From Pseudomonas sp. KBW05 (GTDB taxonomy: Bacteria; Pseudomonadota; Gammaproteobacteria; Pseudomonadales; Pseudomonadaceae), in the NCBI RefSeq assembly GCF_003852405.1, contig NZ_QAJM01000016.1, forward strand, positions 464,641 to 528,640: 64,000 nucleotides of DNA. The letters run 5' to 3'. Below are positions 8,648-17,908 of the stretch, piece after piece. The position numbers and the translations under genes were made by a program. The notes beneath the pieces are model-generated. The model searched no databases, had not been told where the DNA came from, and saw only the letters and a list, made by a program, of their open reading frames with translations. Numbering within the stretch: position 1 is the stretch's first letter; every line of letters starts with the position of its first letter.

Positions 8648-8851
8648 TTACCACGGCGCGTGAGACACCAGCTGGCCGCTGAAAAAGCCCCAGGTGATCA
8701 GCGCCAGGGTGATGACGGCGAACACGACACGCACGGTCAAGGCAGTGACGAGGCGATTGGAGTTGCCCTCGTCCTTGACCAGAAAGAACAAGCCACTGAA
8801 CAGGCTCACAACGGTCGCGATCAGCATCAGGGCAATAGCGGCTTTGAGCAT
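8648..8851 (-). CDS. Twin transmembrane small protein (DUF2909-like)
   Basis: A 67-residue protein with two hydrophobic helices separated by a short polar stretch (VKDEGNSNR). This is the shape of the DUF2909 family, whose members usually lie next to cox genes and are suspected assembly or stability factors; there is no experimental role I can name. ATG 8851 (MLKAAIALM) is preferred over 8905, which would overlap the SURF1 start. It is encoded on the minus strand, breaking the otherwise co-directional oxidase cluster, with an outward promoter shared with the SURF1 side. Confidence 0.85.
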   Translation of the reverse strand: MLKAAIALMLIATVVSLFSGLFFLVKDEGNSNRLVTALTVRVVFAVITLALITWGFFSGQLVSHAPW

Positions 8852-8903
8852 GGTCGGGCTCCAATGGGATGGGCGGGCAATGAAAACAAGTATAGCCAGC
8901 GCC

Positions 8904-9644
8904 ATGAAATGCTTTCGCCCCGGGATCGCGCCGACACTGGTGGTGTTGGTGCTGCTGCCCTTGATGGTAGGCCTGGGGTTTTGGCAACTGTCTCGCGGCC
9001 ATGAAAAGCAGCTGCTGGTGGACAGTTACGCCGAGCGGCGCGCGGCGGAGCCGATCAGCAGCGCGCAACTCAATGACATGCCGGACCCGGCCTTTCGCCG
9101 CGTGCGCTTGCGCGGCCAATTTGACGCCGAACACAGCGTGTTGCTCGACAACCGCATGCGCGACGGCAAGGCCGGCGTAGAGCTGTTGCAACCCTTCCAC
9201 GACCAGGCCAGCGGCCTCTGGCTGTTGCTCAATCGCGGCTGGCTGCCCTGGCCAGACCGACGCACCCCGCCCGCCTTCACCACCCCGGCCACGCCGGTGA
9301 ATCTCGACGCCTGGGTGTATGTTGCCCCCGGCGAAACCTTCCAGCTGCATGCCGACCCGGCGACCGCGCAATGGCCGCGCCTGCTGACCGCCTTGCACCC
9401 TGGCGCGCTGTGGGCGGAACTGGGTCGCGGCGGCTTTGCCTACGAGCTGCGCGCCGAAGCCGGCCCCGGCACGTACGACACCACGTGGGCCGTGGTCGCC
9501 ATGGGCCCGGAAAAACACCTCGCCTACGCCGTGCAATGGTTCGCCATGGCCCTGGCGTTGCTCGCGCTGTACCTCTACCTCGGCTGGCACAACACAAAGG
9601 AGAAGTCCCATGGGAGCGGCCATGAATCCACTCAACATGTCTGA
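8904..9644 (+). CDS. SURF1-family cytochrome oxidase assembly protein
   Basis: A 246-residue protein with a transmembrane helix at each end (about 8-25 and 215-235) and a periplasmic domain, as in SURF1/Shy1, which helps heme a insertion into subunit I. The motif GFWQLSRGHEKQ after the first helix is the family signature. I chose ATG 8904 (MKCFRPG) from the usual family N-terminus; an in-frame ATG at 8880 adds 8 residues and cannot be excluded, as neither has a perfect ribosome site. Its last 35 bases overlap the next gene. Confidence 0.9.
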   Translation: MKCFRPGIAPTLVVLVLLPLMVGLGFWQLSRGHEKQLLVDSYAERRAAEPISSAQLNDMPDPAFRRVRLRGQFDAEHSVLLDNRMRDGKAGVELLQPFHDQASGLWLLLNRGWLPWPDRRTPPAFTTPATPVNLDAWVYVAPGETFQLHADPATAQWPRLLTALHPGALWAELGRGGFAYELRAEAGPGTYDTTWAVVAMGPEKHLAYAVQWFAMALALLALYLYLGWHNTKEKSHGSGHESTQHV

Positions 9645-10194
9645 GGCGCCGGACCGGCGCAAAGGCCGCTGGCAGTTGATCCTGATCCTGATGATGGTGA
9701 TCGGCCCGATGGTGCTGGCCACGTTCATGTACAAATTGCAGTTCTGGGTGCCGGACAGCCGCAGCTACCACGGCGAGATGATCGGCAACGGCCAGACCCG
9801 CGCCGACATCGGCGTGCAGGCCGATGAAGAGCGCTGGCAGCTATTGGTCACCGCGCCCGCCGCCTGCGCTGCCGATTGCCAGCAACTGGTGTACCTGGCG
9901 CGCCAACTGCAAATCGGCCTGGGGCGTGATGCATCGCGGGCCAGCCATGCCTTGGCCAGTGCGCAGCCGGTGGGCGCCGAGTACGAGGCCAAGCTGAAGG
10001 CCGAATATCCGCAACTGCAACGTTACCCTCTGGACCTTCCGACGTTCCGCAAGGACGCCGCCGCGCCGGGCGATGCGCAGCTATGGATCGTCGACCCCCA
10101 CGGCAACCTGGTGTTGCGCTACGACGCCACGGTCAAGGGCAAGGACTTGCTCAACGACCTGCGCCACCTGCTGAAACTGTCGAATATCGGATAA
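9610..10194 (+). CDS. Membrane-anchored SCO-like protein of the cox locus (PA0111-like)
   Basis: A 194-residue protein with one N-terminal helix (about 22-40) and a periplasmic domain. ATG 9610 has AAAGGAG 8 bases upstream and overlaps the SURF1 gene by 35 bases. The sequence around Cys86-AAD-Cys90 has the CxxxC spacing of SCO/SenC proteins, and the C-terminus WIVDPHGNLVLRY resembles the strand with the SCO histidine (DPHG). This suggests a divergent SCO/thioredoxin fold involved in copper or thiol handling during oxidase assembly. Usually annotated only as hypothetical; the functional idea is inference. Confidence 0.82.
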   Translation: MGAAMNPLNMSEAPDRRKGRWQLILILMMVIGPMVLATFMYKLQFWVPDSRSYHGEMIGNGQTRADIGVQADEERWQLLVTAPAACAADCQQLVYLARQLQIGLGRDASRASHALASAQPVGAEYEAKLKAEYPQLQRYPLDLPTFRKDAAAPGDAQLWIVDPHGNLVLRYDATVKGKDLLNDLRHLLKLSNIG

Positions 10195-10204
10195 GGGCAT
10201 CGTC

Positions 10205-11284
10205 ATGGCCAAACCTGGATTTCGCCTCGCGTTGTTTGCCACCTTGCTGGCGTTGATCGTCGTGTTGCTCGGCGCCTATACCCGCCTGACCCACGCCGGC
10301 CTCGGTTGCCCGGACTGGCCGGGTTGCTACGGCTTTATCAGCGTGCCGCAAAGCGAAACCCAGCTGGCCCATGCCGAATTGCACTTCCCTGACACACCGG
10401 TGGAGGCGGACAAGGGCTGGAGCGAGATGATTCATCGCTACTTCGCCGGCTCCTTGGGGTTGTTGATCGCGTTGCTGGCCGCGCGCTCGTGGAGCCATCG
10501 CCGTGACCCAGGCCAACCGGTGAAACTGCCGCTGTTCCTGTTGGCGGTGGTGATTGCCCAGGCCGCATTTGGCATGTGGACGGTGACGTTGAAGCTGTGG
10601 CCGCAGGTGGTGACCGGGCATCTGCTGGGCGGTTTCGCCACCTTGAGCCTGCTGTTTCTGCTGACGCTGCGCCTGTCAGGCGTGCTGCCCGCGCTGATCG
10701 TGCCCAAGCGTCTGCAATACTGGGCGACGGCCGGGCTGGTGCTGGTGATCGGGCAGATTGCGCTGGGCGGCTGGGTCAGCTCCAACTATGCGGCGGTGGC
10801 CTGCATCGATCTGCCGACCTGTCATGGCGAGTGGTGGCCGGCGGCGGACTTTGCCAATGGCTTTCACCTGACCCAGCACATCGGGCCCAACTATTTGGGC
10901 GGGCAACTGGACAGCGAGGCGCGCACGGCGATTCACCTGACCCATCGCCTGGGCGCGGTGGTGGTTTCGCTGGTGTTGCTGGGCCTGGCCTGGCAACTGC
11001 GCGCCGTGGGCATGAGCCGTTTGGCCGGCCTGCTGCTGATCGCCCTGGGTGCGCAAATCTGCCTGGGCTTGAGCAATGTGTATTTCCACCTGCCGCTGCC
11101 GGTGGCGGTCGGGCATAACGCCGGCGGCGCGGCGTTGCTGCTGACACTGGTGCTGGTCAACTACCACGCCCGTACCAGCCTGGTGCGGGTGCGCAATCAG
11201 CTGCCGTTCGGCTGGCGTTTTATCCCGCGCAAACACGTCTCGGGCCTCATCACCCTTAAAGGAGAGATGCCATGGCGGCCTTGA
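10205..11284 (+). CDS. ctaA: Heme A synthase (COX15/CtaA)
   Basis: Inner-membrane monooxygenase that converts heme O to heme A for the aa3 oxidase (359 aa). Eight hydrophobic segments are arranged as two related halves. Conserved pieces include YTRLTHAGLGCPDWPGCYG at the start, HRYFAGSLG in the first half and HLTHRLGAVVV plus VGHNAGGA in the second, giving the heme-binding histidines. Type-2 COX15 with a Cys pair in the first periplasmic loop. It overlaps the cyoE gene by 13 bases, so the two are probably translationally coupled and made together. Confidence 0.95.
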   Translation: MAKPGFRLALFATLLALIVVLLGAYTRLTHAGLGCPDWPGCYGFISVPQSETQLAHAELHFPDTPVEADKGWSEMIHRYFAGSLGLLIALLAARSWSHRRDPGQPVKLPLFLLAVVIAQAAFGMWTVTLKLWPQVVTGHLLGGFATLSLLFLLTLRLSGVLPALIVPKRLQYWATAGLVLVIGQIALGGWVSSNYAAVACIDLPTCHGEWWPAADFANGFHLTQHIGPNYLGGQLDSEARTAIHLTHRLGAVVVSLVLLGLAWQLRAVGMSRLAGLLLIALGAQICLGLSNVYFHLPLPVAVGHNAGGAALLLTLVLVNYHARTSLVRVRNQLPFGWRFIPRKHVSGLITLKGEMPWRP

Positions 11285-12171
11285 TCGGCGCGCGTCAACA
11301 CCAGGCGATCTGGCGTGACTATTTGGAGCTGACCAAGCCGAAAGTGGTGGTGCTGATGCTCGTCACCTCGCTGGTGGGCATGTTCCTCGCCACCCGCGCC
11401 GGCGTGCCGTGGACGGTGCTGGTGTTTGGCAACCTGGGGATTGCCCTGTGTGCTGGCGGTGCGGCGGCGGTCAACCATGTGGTGGACCGGCGCATCGATG
11501 CGGTGATGGCGCGTACCCATAAGCGGCCGTTGGCCGAAGGACGCGTGTCGCCCGTGGCGGCGCTGGTCTTTGCATTGTTGCTGGCGGTTGCAGGGCTGGC
11601 CCTGCTGCTGGCGTTCACCAACGCCTTGGCGGCGTGGCTGACCTTGGCTTCGCTGTTGGGTTATGCGGTGATCTACACCGGCTTTCTCAAGCGTGCGACG
11701 CCGCAGAATATCGTGATCGGCGGCTTGGCCGGCGCAGCGCCGCCGCTGTTGGGTTGGGTTGCCGTCACCGGCCATATCAGCGCCGAGCCTTTGCTGCTGG
11801 TGCTGATCATCTTCGCCTGGACCCCGCCACACTTCTGGGCCCTGGCCATCCATCGCAAGGAAGAATACGCCAAGGCCGACATCCCGATGCTGCCGGTCAC
11901 CCACGGCGAGCACTACACCAAGGTGCATATCCTGCTCTACACCTTCGCCTTGCTGGCGGTGAGCCTGATGCCCTTCGTCATTCACATGAGCGGCGTGCTC
12001 TATCTGGCGTGTGCCCTCTTATTGGGCGCGCGCTTTCTGCAATGGGCCCTGGTGTTGTACCGTGGCGCTCAGCCGCACGCGGCGATCAACACCTTCAAGT
12101 ACTCTATCTGGTACCTGCTGCTGCTGTTTATCGCCCTGCTCGTCGACCATTACCTACTGTTGAGCCTATGA
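11272..12171 (+). CDS. cyoE: Protoheme IX farnesyltransferase (heme O synthase)
   Basis: A 299-residue UbiA-type prenyltransferase that attaches farnesyl to heme B, giving heme O, the substrate of the preceding heme A synthase. The first aspartate-rich motif NHVVDRRIDAVMARTHKRPL is present, and the second conserved loop reads YAKADIPMLPVTHG. About nine membrane helices. It overlaps ctaA by 13 bases and the SCO1 gene by 4 bases (ATGA), so all three are coupled. It could equally be called ctaB; the location in the aa3 locus supports use for heme A rather than heme O oxidases. Confidence 0.96.
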   Translation: MAALIGARQHQAIWRDYLELTKPKVVVLMLVTSLVGMFLATRAGVPWTVLVFGNLGIALCAGGAAAVNHVVDRRIDAVMARTHKRPLAEGRVSPVAALVFALLLAVAGLALLLAFTNALAAWLTLASLLGYAVIYTGFLKRATPQNIVIGGLAGAAPPLLGWVAVTGHISAEPLLLVLIIFAWTPPHFWALAIHRKEEYAKADIPMLPVTHGEHYTKVHILLYTFALLAVSLMPFVIHMSGVLYLACALLLGARFLQWALVLYRGAQPHAAINTFKYSIWYLLLLFIALLVDHYLLLSL

Positions 12172-12803
12172 CCCGTACTCAAAAAACCGTCTTTATCCTG
12201 GTGGCCATTGTCGCGTTGATCATGGGCCTGACCGTCAACAAAGTGCTCAGTGGCAAAGGCCAGGGCGACCCTACTGCGCTGATCGATGCCGGCATTATCC
12301 TGCTGCCGCAAAGCCGCCAGCTGCCGCCAGTGACCATGACCAATCAGGAAGGCCAGCCGGTGCTGGTCAATGAGTTGAAGGGCAAGTGGAGCCTGCTGTT
12401 CTTCGGCTACACCTTCTGCCCGGACATCTGCCCGACCACCCTCGCCCAGCTGCGCCAGATCAAGAGCGAGCTGCCCAAGGAGGCGGTGGACAAGTTGCAG
12501 GTGATCCTGGTCAGCGTGGACCCGAACCGCGACACGCCGACTCAGCTCAAGCAATACCTGGGCTACTTCGATCCGCAGTTTGTTGGCCTGACCGGCGCGA
12601 ATGTGGAGGAGGTGCAGAAGGTCTCGAATGCGGTGAGCATCCCGTTCATTCCGGCGGATACCAGCAAGCCGAACTACACGGTGGACCACAGCGGTAACCT
12701 GGCGCTGATCGGGCCGGATGGGACCCAGCGGGGGTTTATTCGGGCGCCGTTGAATAACCAGAAGCTAATCGCGCAACTGCCTGGCCTGTTGCAGCGCAAG
12801 TAA
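12168..12803 (+). CDS. SCO1/SenC family copper chaperone for cytochrome oxidase
   Basis: A 211-residue protein with an N-terminal membrane anchor (about 7-24) and a thioredoxin-like periplasmic domain. The copper site is complete: Cys84 and Cys88 in YTFCPDICPTT and His174 in TVDHSGNLAL. It transfers copper to the CuA site of subunit II. The ATG overlaps the cyoE stop (ATGA). Last gene of the oxidase cluster, followed by a REPIN with a T-run that may end transcription. Confidence 0.95.
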   Translation: MTRTQKTVFILVAIVALIMGLTVNKVLSGKGQGDPTALIDAGIILLPQSRQLPPVTMTNQEGQPVLVNELKGKWSLLFFGYTFCPDICPTTLAQLRQIKSELPKEAVDKLQVILVSVDPNRDTPTQLKQYLGYFDPQFVGLTGANVEEVQKVSNAVSIPFIPADTSKPNYTVDHSGNLALIGPDGTQRGFIRAPLNNQKLIAQLPGLLQRK

Positions 12804-12821
12804 CTAGCAACGCAAAACAAA

Positions 12822-12910
12822 TGTGGGAGCGGGCTTGCTCGCGAATGCGGTGTATCAGCTACGAATCTATCGACTGACACTCAGCTTTCGCGAGCAAGCC
12901 CGCTCCCACA
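12822..12910. repeat. REPIN
   Basis: Inverted pair of the GTGGGAGCGGGCTTGCTCGCG unit, followed on the plus strand by TTTTTT. Positioned between the convergent SCO1 and metQ genes, so it may serve as a transcription end for the oxidase operon. Confidence 0.92.
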
Positions 12911-12945
12911 TTTTTTGATCTCCGGTGTTGGGAGATAGGGTTACA

Positions 12946-13716
12946 TCAGAACGCCGGCTTGATCGCGCCTTTGTACTTCTCTTCGATGAATTTCTTCACT
13001 TCCGGCGTGTGCAGGGCTGCAACCAGCTTCTTCACCGCGTCCGAATCCTTGTTGTCTTCGCGGGTCACCAGGATGTTCACGTAAGGCGAGTCGCTGCCTT
13101 CGATGACCAGAGCGTCCTTGGATGGGTCCAGCTTGGCTTCCAGGGCGTAATTGGTGTTGATCAGCGCCAGGTCAACCTGGGTCAGTACGCGCGGCAGGGT
13201 GGCGGCTTCCAGCTCGCGGAACTTCAGTTTCTTGCTGTTACCGGTGATGTCCTTGATGGTCGACAGGATGTTGGTCGGGTCCTTCAGGGTGATCAGGTTG
13301 TGCTTGGCCAGCAGCAGCAGCGCGCGGCCGCCGTTGGTGGCGTCGTTCGGGATCACCACGTTGGCGCCGTCCGGCAGTTCGGCGAGGGTCTTGTACTTGC
13401 TGGAGTAAGCGCCCAGGGGTTCCAGGTGCACGGCGCCAACGCTCACCAGGTGCGTGCCCTTGGCCTTGTTGAACTCATCCAGGTACGGCTGGTGCTGGAA
13501 GAAGTTGGCGTCCAGGCGCTTTTCTGCAACCTGTACGTTTGGCTGCACGTAGTCGGTGAAGACCTTGACCTGCAAGTCCACGCCTTCTTTGGCCAGGACC
13601 GGTTTCACGAATTCGAGGATTTCTGCGTGCGGCACCGGCGAGGCAGCGACCGTGATGGTCTCGGCGTGGGCGGAAAACGCAGCAACGGCGGCGAAAGCAA
13701 CCAGTAGTTTTTTCAT
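12946..13716 (-). CDS. metQ: Methionine ABC transporter substrate-binding protein (NlpA/MetQ family)
   Basis: A 256-residue periplasmic binding protein of the NlpA family. The N-terminus is a type I signal peptide ending in SAHA-ET; there is no lipobox cysteine, so unlike E. coli MetQ this looks soluble rather than lipid-anchored. The family segments ITVAASPVPHAEIL and VIPNDATNGGRALLLL are evident. ATG 13716 (MKKLLVAF) has an AAGGAG ribosome site. Last gene of the metNIQ operon. Substrate is probably D/L-methionine, but NlpA paralogues can bind other compounds. Confidence 0.9.
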   Translation of the reverse strand: MKKLLVAFAAVAAFSAHAETITVAASPVPHAEILEFVKPVLAKEGVDLQVKVFTDYVQPNVQVAEKRLDANFFQHQPYLDEFNKAKGTHLVSVGAVHLEPLGAYSSKYKTLAELPDGANVVIPNDATNGGRALLLLAKHNLITLKDPTNILSTIKDITGNSKKLKFRELEAATLPRVLTQVDLALINTNYALEAKLDPSKDALVIEGSDSPYVNILVTREDNKDSDAVKKLVAALHTPEVKKFIEEKYKGAIKPAF

Positions 13717-13767
13717 CCAGCAAGCTCCTTGTTCGGGCATGTGCCGGCTTCTGGCCGGCAATGGCCG

Positions 13768-14442
13768 TTATTTTCGAGAAAAGTGCACCACCAGCTTGTC
13801 GCCGACGGTTTGCAGAATTTGCACCAGGATCAACAGCATGACCACGGTGACCACCATCACATCAGTCTGGAAACGCTGGTAACCGAAACGGATCGCCAGG
13901 TCGCCCAGACCACCGGCACCGACCACACCGGCCATCGCTGTGTAGGAAACCAGTGTAATTGCCGTCACAGTAATCGCCGCAAAAATGCCGGGGCGTGCTT
14001 CGGGCAGCAAGGCGTTGGTAATAATCTGACGCGTAGTGGCGCCCATCGACTGGGTGGCTTCGATGATGCCGCGGTCCACTTCACGCAGGGCGGTTTCCAC
14101 CAGGCGCGCGAAGAACGGCGTCGCACCGACCACCAGTGGCGGAATGGCACCGGCCACGCCCAGCGACGTGCCGGTGATCAGCACGGTGAACGGGATCATC
14201 ACGATCAGCAGGATGATGAACGGGAGCGAACGCAGGATGTTCACGATCAGCGACAGCAGTGCGTACAGGCCTTTCTGTTCGAACAGTTGGCGCGGGCTGC
14301 ACAGGAACAGCAGCACACCCAGCGGCAGGCCGAGCAGTACGGTAAAGAACAGCGAACCAAACAGCATGATCATGGTGTCGCCGGTGGCGAGCCAGATTTC
14401 CGACCAGTCGATATTGGCGAAGAAACTCAACAGGACTTCCAT
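13768..14442 (-). CDS. metI: Methionine ABC transporter permease
   Basis: A 224-residue inner-membrane permease with five hydrophobic helices and the EAA-type loop (ALREVDRGIIEATQSMGATTRQII) that contacts the ATPase. It resembles MetI of the methionine uptake transporter family. The ATG overlaps the metN stop (TAATG), so translation is coupled. The operon is metN-metI-metQ. Confidence 0.95.
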   Translation of the reverse strand: MEVLLSFFANIDWSEIWLATGDTMIMLFGSLFFTVLLGLPLGVLLFLCSPRQLFEQKGLYALLSLIVNILRSLPFIILLIVMIPFTVLITGTSLGVAGAIPPLVVGATPFFARLVETALREVDRGIIEATQSMGATTRQIITNALLPEARPGIFAAITVTAITLVSYTAMAGVVGAGGLGDLAIRFGYQRFQTDVMVVTVVMLLILVQILQTVGDKLVVHFSRK

Positions 14443-15449
14443 TAGCGCAGGACCTCCATGTGGACGTCTGCGGCGGTGAAGCGCGCAAACGCGGCGTCCA
14501 TGTCGCCGCCGGTGACGGCGAGGGTCAATTGCCCGTAGGGGATGTCTTTGATGCGGTCGATACGACCGGCGAGGATGCTGTAGTCCACACCCGTTTCACG
14601 GGCGACGGTACCCAGCAACGGCGCGTAGGTCGCGTCGCCCTGGAACGTCAGGCGCACGATGCGGCCGGGGACGTGGGCGAAGTCATCGCGCTGCTCGTTT
14701 TCATCGACCTGTTCGGACTCTTGCACGAAACGCTTGGTGGTCGGGTGCTTGGGGTGCAGGAACACGTCGGCCACCGAGCCTTGCTCGACGATGACGCCGG
14801 CGTCCATCACGGCCACCTGGTCGCAGACGCGGCGGATCACGTCCATTTCATGGGTGATCAGCACGATGGTCAGTTTCAGCTCGCGGTTGATCTCGGCCAG
14901 CAGTTGCAGGACCGACGCGGTGGTTTGCGGGTCGAGGGCGCTGGTGGCTTCATCGCACAGCAGGATCTTTGGCTTGGTCGCCAGGGCGCGGGCGATGCCG
15001 ACGCGCTGTTTCTGGCCGCCGGACAATTGCGCCGGGTACTTCTTGGCGTGATCCGACAGACCAACGCGGGCCAGCAGCTCGGCGACGCGCAGGTCGATTT
15101 GCTTGCGCGACAGTTCGCCGGCCAGGGTCAGTGGCAGCGCCACGTTGTCGGCAACGGTCTTGGACGCGAGCAGGTTGAAGTGCTGGAAGATCATCCCGAC
15201 CTGCTGGCGGAAACGGCGCAGGCCGTTGGCGTCCAGGGCGGTGACTTCTTCACCATCGACAGTGATCTGACCGCCGCTAGGTTGCTCCAGGCGATTGATC
15301 AGACGCAAAAGGGTACTTTTTCCCGCGCCGGAGTGGCCGATCAAGCCAAACACCTGGCCGTTCTCGACGCGCAGGCTGGTGGGGTGAAGCGCGGGGATTT
15401 CCTTACCGGCGACGCGGTAGGTTTTATGGACGTTATGAAACTCGATCAC
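14442..15449 (-). CDS. metN: Methionine ABC transporter ATP-binding protein
   Basis: A 335-residue ATPase. Walker [10 protein letters not shown] is near residue 38, the signature [15 protein letters not shown] and Walker [13 protein letters not shown] follow, and the C-terminal ~90 residues form an NIL domain, the methionine-sensing regulatory domain typical of MetN. First gene of the operon, divergent from the catalase gene. No SAM riboswitch-like structure was seen in the 228-base gap. Confidence 0.95.
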   Translation of the reverse strand: MIEFHNVHKTYRVAGKEIPALHPTSLRVENGQVFGLIGHSGAGKSTLLRLINRLEQPSGGQITVDGEEVTALDANGLRRFRQQVGMIFQHFNLLASKTVADNVALPLTLAGELSRKQIDLRVAELLARVGLSDHAKKYPAQLSGGQKQRVGIARALATKPKILLCDEATSALDPQTTASVLQLLAEINRELKLTIVLITHEMDVIRRVCDQVAVMDAGVIVEQGSVADVFLHPKHPTTKRFVQESEQVDENEQRDDFAHVPGRIVRLTFQGDATYAPLLGTVARETGVDYSILAGRIDRIKDIPYGQLTLAVTGGDMDAAFARFTAADVHMEVLR

Positions 15450-15615
15450 GTAGCGAACCTTGTGGGGCGCATGGAAAAGGGATCAGCGGTTAGCCGGGCG
15501 CGCATTTTAGCCTGTCCGTATAGCGTTTCTTAGCATTTATTTCGCATTCATCCAGCGATTTGGCAATAACGCGATCAAAGGTCATAAAAAAGGAACGGCC
15601 CAAAACCCCATCAGT

Positions 15616-15625
15616 CACTACTTAA
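15616..15625 (+). promoter_or_regulatory. Candidate RpoS-type -10 element of katE
   Basis: CACTACTTAA, about 55 bases upstream of the catalase ATG, resembles the extended RpoS -10 consensus CTATACTTAA with two mismatches. HPII-type catalases are classic RpoS-dependent genes, which raises the prior. Confidence 0.4.
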
Positions 15626-15677
15626 GCAACGCGATTCCCGGGTGCCGTGCCTGGGTCTGAATAAGGAGTTTTGACTG

Positions 15678-17807
15678 ATGAGTACGAAAAAGCCAAAGAG
15701 CGAACTCGCCGGAACCGACACCCTGGACCGTAAGAATACCAATGCCAAGCTAGAGGCTTTGGAAGCATTCCGCGCCGACGCTACCGGCCAGGCCCTGCGT
15801 ACCAACCAAGGCGTGAAGATTTCCGACAACCAGAACAGCTTGAAGGTCGGTGCGCGCGGGCCTTCGCTGCTCGAAGATTTCATCATGCGTGAAAAGATCA
15901 CGCATTTTGACCATGAGCGCATCCCCGAGCGCATCGTGCACGCGCGCGGCACCGGTGCCCATGGTTACTTCCAGGCCTATGAAAACCATGGGGCGCTGAC
16001 CAAGGCCGGGTTTCTGCGTGATCCGGGGCATAAAACCCCGGTATTCCTGCGTTTTTCCACGGTGCAGGGCCCCCGTGGCTCCGGTGATACGGTGCGCGAC
16101 GTACGGGGTTTTGCCGTGAAGTTCTTCACCGACGAAGGTAACTTCGACCTGGTCGGCAACAACATGCCGGTGTTTTTCATTCAGGACGCGATCAAGTTTC
16201 CTGATTTTGTCCACGCAGTAAAGCCTGAACCCCACAACGAGATTCCTACAGGCGGTTCGGCCCACGACACCTTCTGGGACTTCGTGTCGCTGCAGCCCGA
16301 ATCGGCGCATATGGTGATTTGGGCAATGTCCGACCGAGCGATTCCTAAAAGCCTACGGGCCATGCAGGGTTTTGGGGTGCACACCTTTCGCTTCATTAAC
16401 GCCGAAGGGACGTCCAACTTCGTTAAATTCCACTGGCGCCCTACGGCCGGCACCTGCTCGCTGGTGTGGGACGAAGCGCAAAAGCTCGCGGGTAAAGATA
16501 CCGACTATCACCGCCGCGATCTCTGGGAAGCGATTGAGACGGGCGATTACCCCGAGTGGGAATTGGGCGTGCAGGTCATTCCTGAGGACAAGGAGCACGC
16601 GTTCGACTTCGATATTCTCGACCCGACCAAGCTGATCCCCGAAGAACTGGTACCGATCACGCCGCTGGGCAAGATGGTGCTGAATCGCAACCCGGATAAC
16701 TTTTTCGCTGAAGTCGAGCAGGTCGCCTTCTGCCCAGGCCATATCGTGCCGGGCATCGACTTCTCCAATGACCCGTTGTTGCAGGGCCGTCTGTTTTCCT
16801 ACACCGATACGCAGATCAGCCGACTTGGTGGCCCGAACTTTCATGAGTTGCCGATCAACCGCCCGGTGGCGCCGTTCCATAACGGCCAGCGCGATGCCAT
16901 GCATCGCACCACTATCGATAAGGGGCGTGCGGCGTACGAACCCAACTCCATCGATGGCGGCTGGCCCAAGGAAACCCCGCCCGCTGCGCAGGACGGTGGC
17001 TTTGAGTCCTACCATGAGCGCATCGATGCCCATAAGGTGCGCGAGCGCAGTGAGTCATTTGGCGATCACTTCTCCCAGGCGCGCCTGTTTTTCCGCAGCA
17101 TGAGCAAGCATGAGCAGGAGCACATCATTGCCGCCTACAGCTTTGAGCTGGGCAAGGTGGAGCGTGAGCACATCCGTGTGCGCCAGGTGAATGAGATCCT
17201 CGCCAACATCGACCTGGAGTTGGCCAAGCGTGTGGCGCAGAACCTGGGCTTGCCAGTGCCGAAAAAAGGCACGGTGCCGGAGCGCAAAGTATCGTTGTCG
17301 CGCTCTCCGGCCTTGAGCCAGACGAACCTGCTGTCGGGTGACATCAAGACGCGCAAAGTGGCGATTTTGGCCGCGAATGGCGTGGACGGTGCTGCAATCG
17401 AGGCCTTGAAAAAAGTGCTGAAGGCCGAAGGCGCCCACGCCAAATTGCTCGGGCCGACCTCGGCACCGGTCACCACGGCGCAGGGTAAGAGCTTGCCGGT
17501 GGATGCGTCCATGGAGGGCTTGCCGTCGGTGGCGTTCGACGCAGTGTTTGTGCCCGGCGGCGCCAAGTCGGTGAAGGCGTTGAGCGAAGATGGTGTGGCG
17601 CTGCATTACCTGCTGGAGGCTTACAAGCATTTGAAAGCGATTGCGGTAGTGGGCGAGGCCAAGCAGTTGCTGGAGCTGTTGAAGCTGGAGGCGGATGCGG
17701 GGTTGATCGTCGGCGGGGATGCCAAGGCATTGAAGGCGTTTGTGGCGGCGATTGCCCAGCATCGGGTCTGGGATCGGGAGCCGAGGGCCAAGGCGATTCC
17801 GGCTTAA
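15678..17807 (+). CDS. katE: Catalase HPII (large-subunit, clade II)
   Basis: Decomposes hydrogen peroxide to water and oxygen. At 709 residues it is a large-subunit catalase: a core of about 500 residues plus a C-terminal flavodoxin/class I glutamine amidotransferase-like domain (from about residue 555). Active-site residues are visible: His88 ([12 protein letters not shown]), Asn161 ([10 protein letters not shown]) and the heme-ligand Tyr375 (RLFSYTDTQ). The ribosome site AAGGAG lies 9 bases upstream. It stands alone, divergent from metN, without an ankyrin-like or helper gene. Confidence 0.97.
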   Translation: MSTKKPKSELAGTDTLDRKNTNAKLEALEAFRADATGQALRTNQGVKISDNQNSLKVGARGPSLLEDFIMREKITHFDHERIPERIVHARGTGAHGYFQAYENHGALTKAGFLRDPGHKTPVFLRFSTVQGPRGSGDTVRDVRGFAVKFFTDEGNFDLVGNNMPVFFIQDAIKFPDFVHAVKPEPHNEIPTGGSAHDTFWDFVSLQPESAHMVIWAMSDRAIPKSLRAMQGFGVHTFRFINAEGTSNFVKFHWRPTAGTCSLVWDEAQKLAGKDTDYHRRDLWEAIETGDYPEWELGVQVIPEDKEHAFDFDILDPTKLIPEELVPITPLGKMVLNRNPDNFFAEVEQVAFCPGHIVPGIDFSNDPLLQGRLFSYTDTQISRLGGPNFHELPINRPVAPFHNGQRDAMHRTTIDKGRAAYEPNSIDGGWPKETPPAAQDGGFESYHERIDAHKVRERSESFGDHFSQARLFFRSMSKHEQEHIIAAYSFELGKVEREHIRVRQVNEILANIDLELAKRVAQNLGLPVPKKGTVPERKVSLSRSPALSQTNLLSGDIKTRKVAILAANGVDGAAIEALKKVLKAEGAHAKLLGPTSAPVTTAQGKSLPVDASMEGLPSVAFDAVFVPGGAKSVKALSEDGVALHYLLEAYKHLKAIAVVGEAKQLLELLKLEADAGLIVGGDAKALKAFVAAIAQHRVWDREPRAKAIPA

Positions 17808-17832
17808 GTCATTGGTTGTTGGTCAGATCGCT

Positions 17833-17904
17833 ATCGCAGGCAAGCCAGCTCCCACACTTGAATGTATTCACAATTCAACATGTGGGAGCTGGCTTGCCTG
17901 CGAT
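17833..17904. repeat. REP pair in the opposite orientation (variant unit)
   Basis: Two inverted copies of a variant unit, ATCGCAGGCAAGCCAGCTCCCACA at 17833-17856 and its complement at 17881-17904, separated by 24 AT-rich bases. Unlike most copies in this window, the GTGGGAG ends face inward. Lies between the convergent katE and lipoprotein genes. Confidence 0.88.
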
Positions 17905-17908
17905 GGCT

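Noticed and set aside
15450-15677. SAM riboswitch in front of metN
   Set aside because: The leader is short and lacks the multi-helix arrangement; nothing matched.
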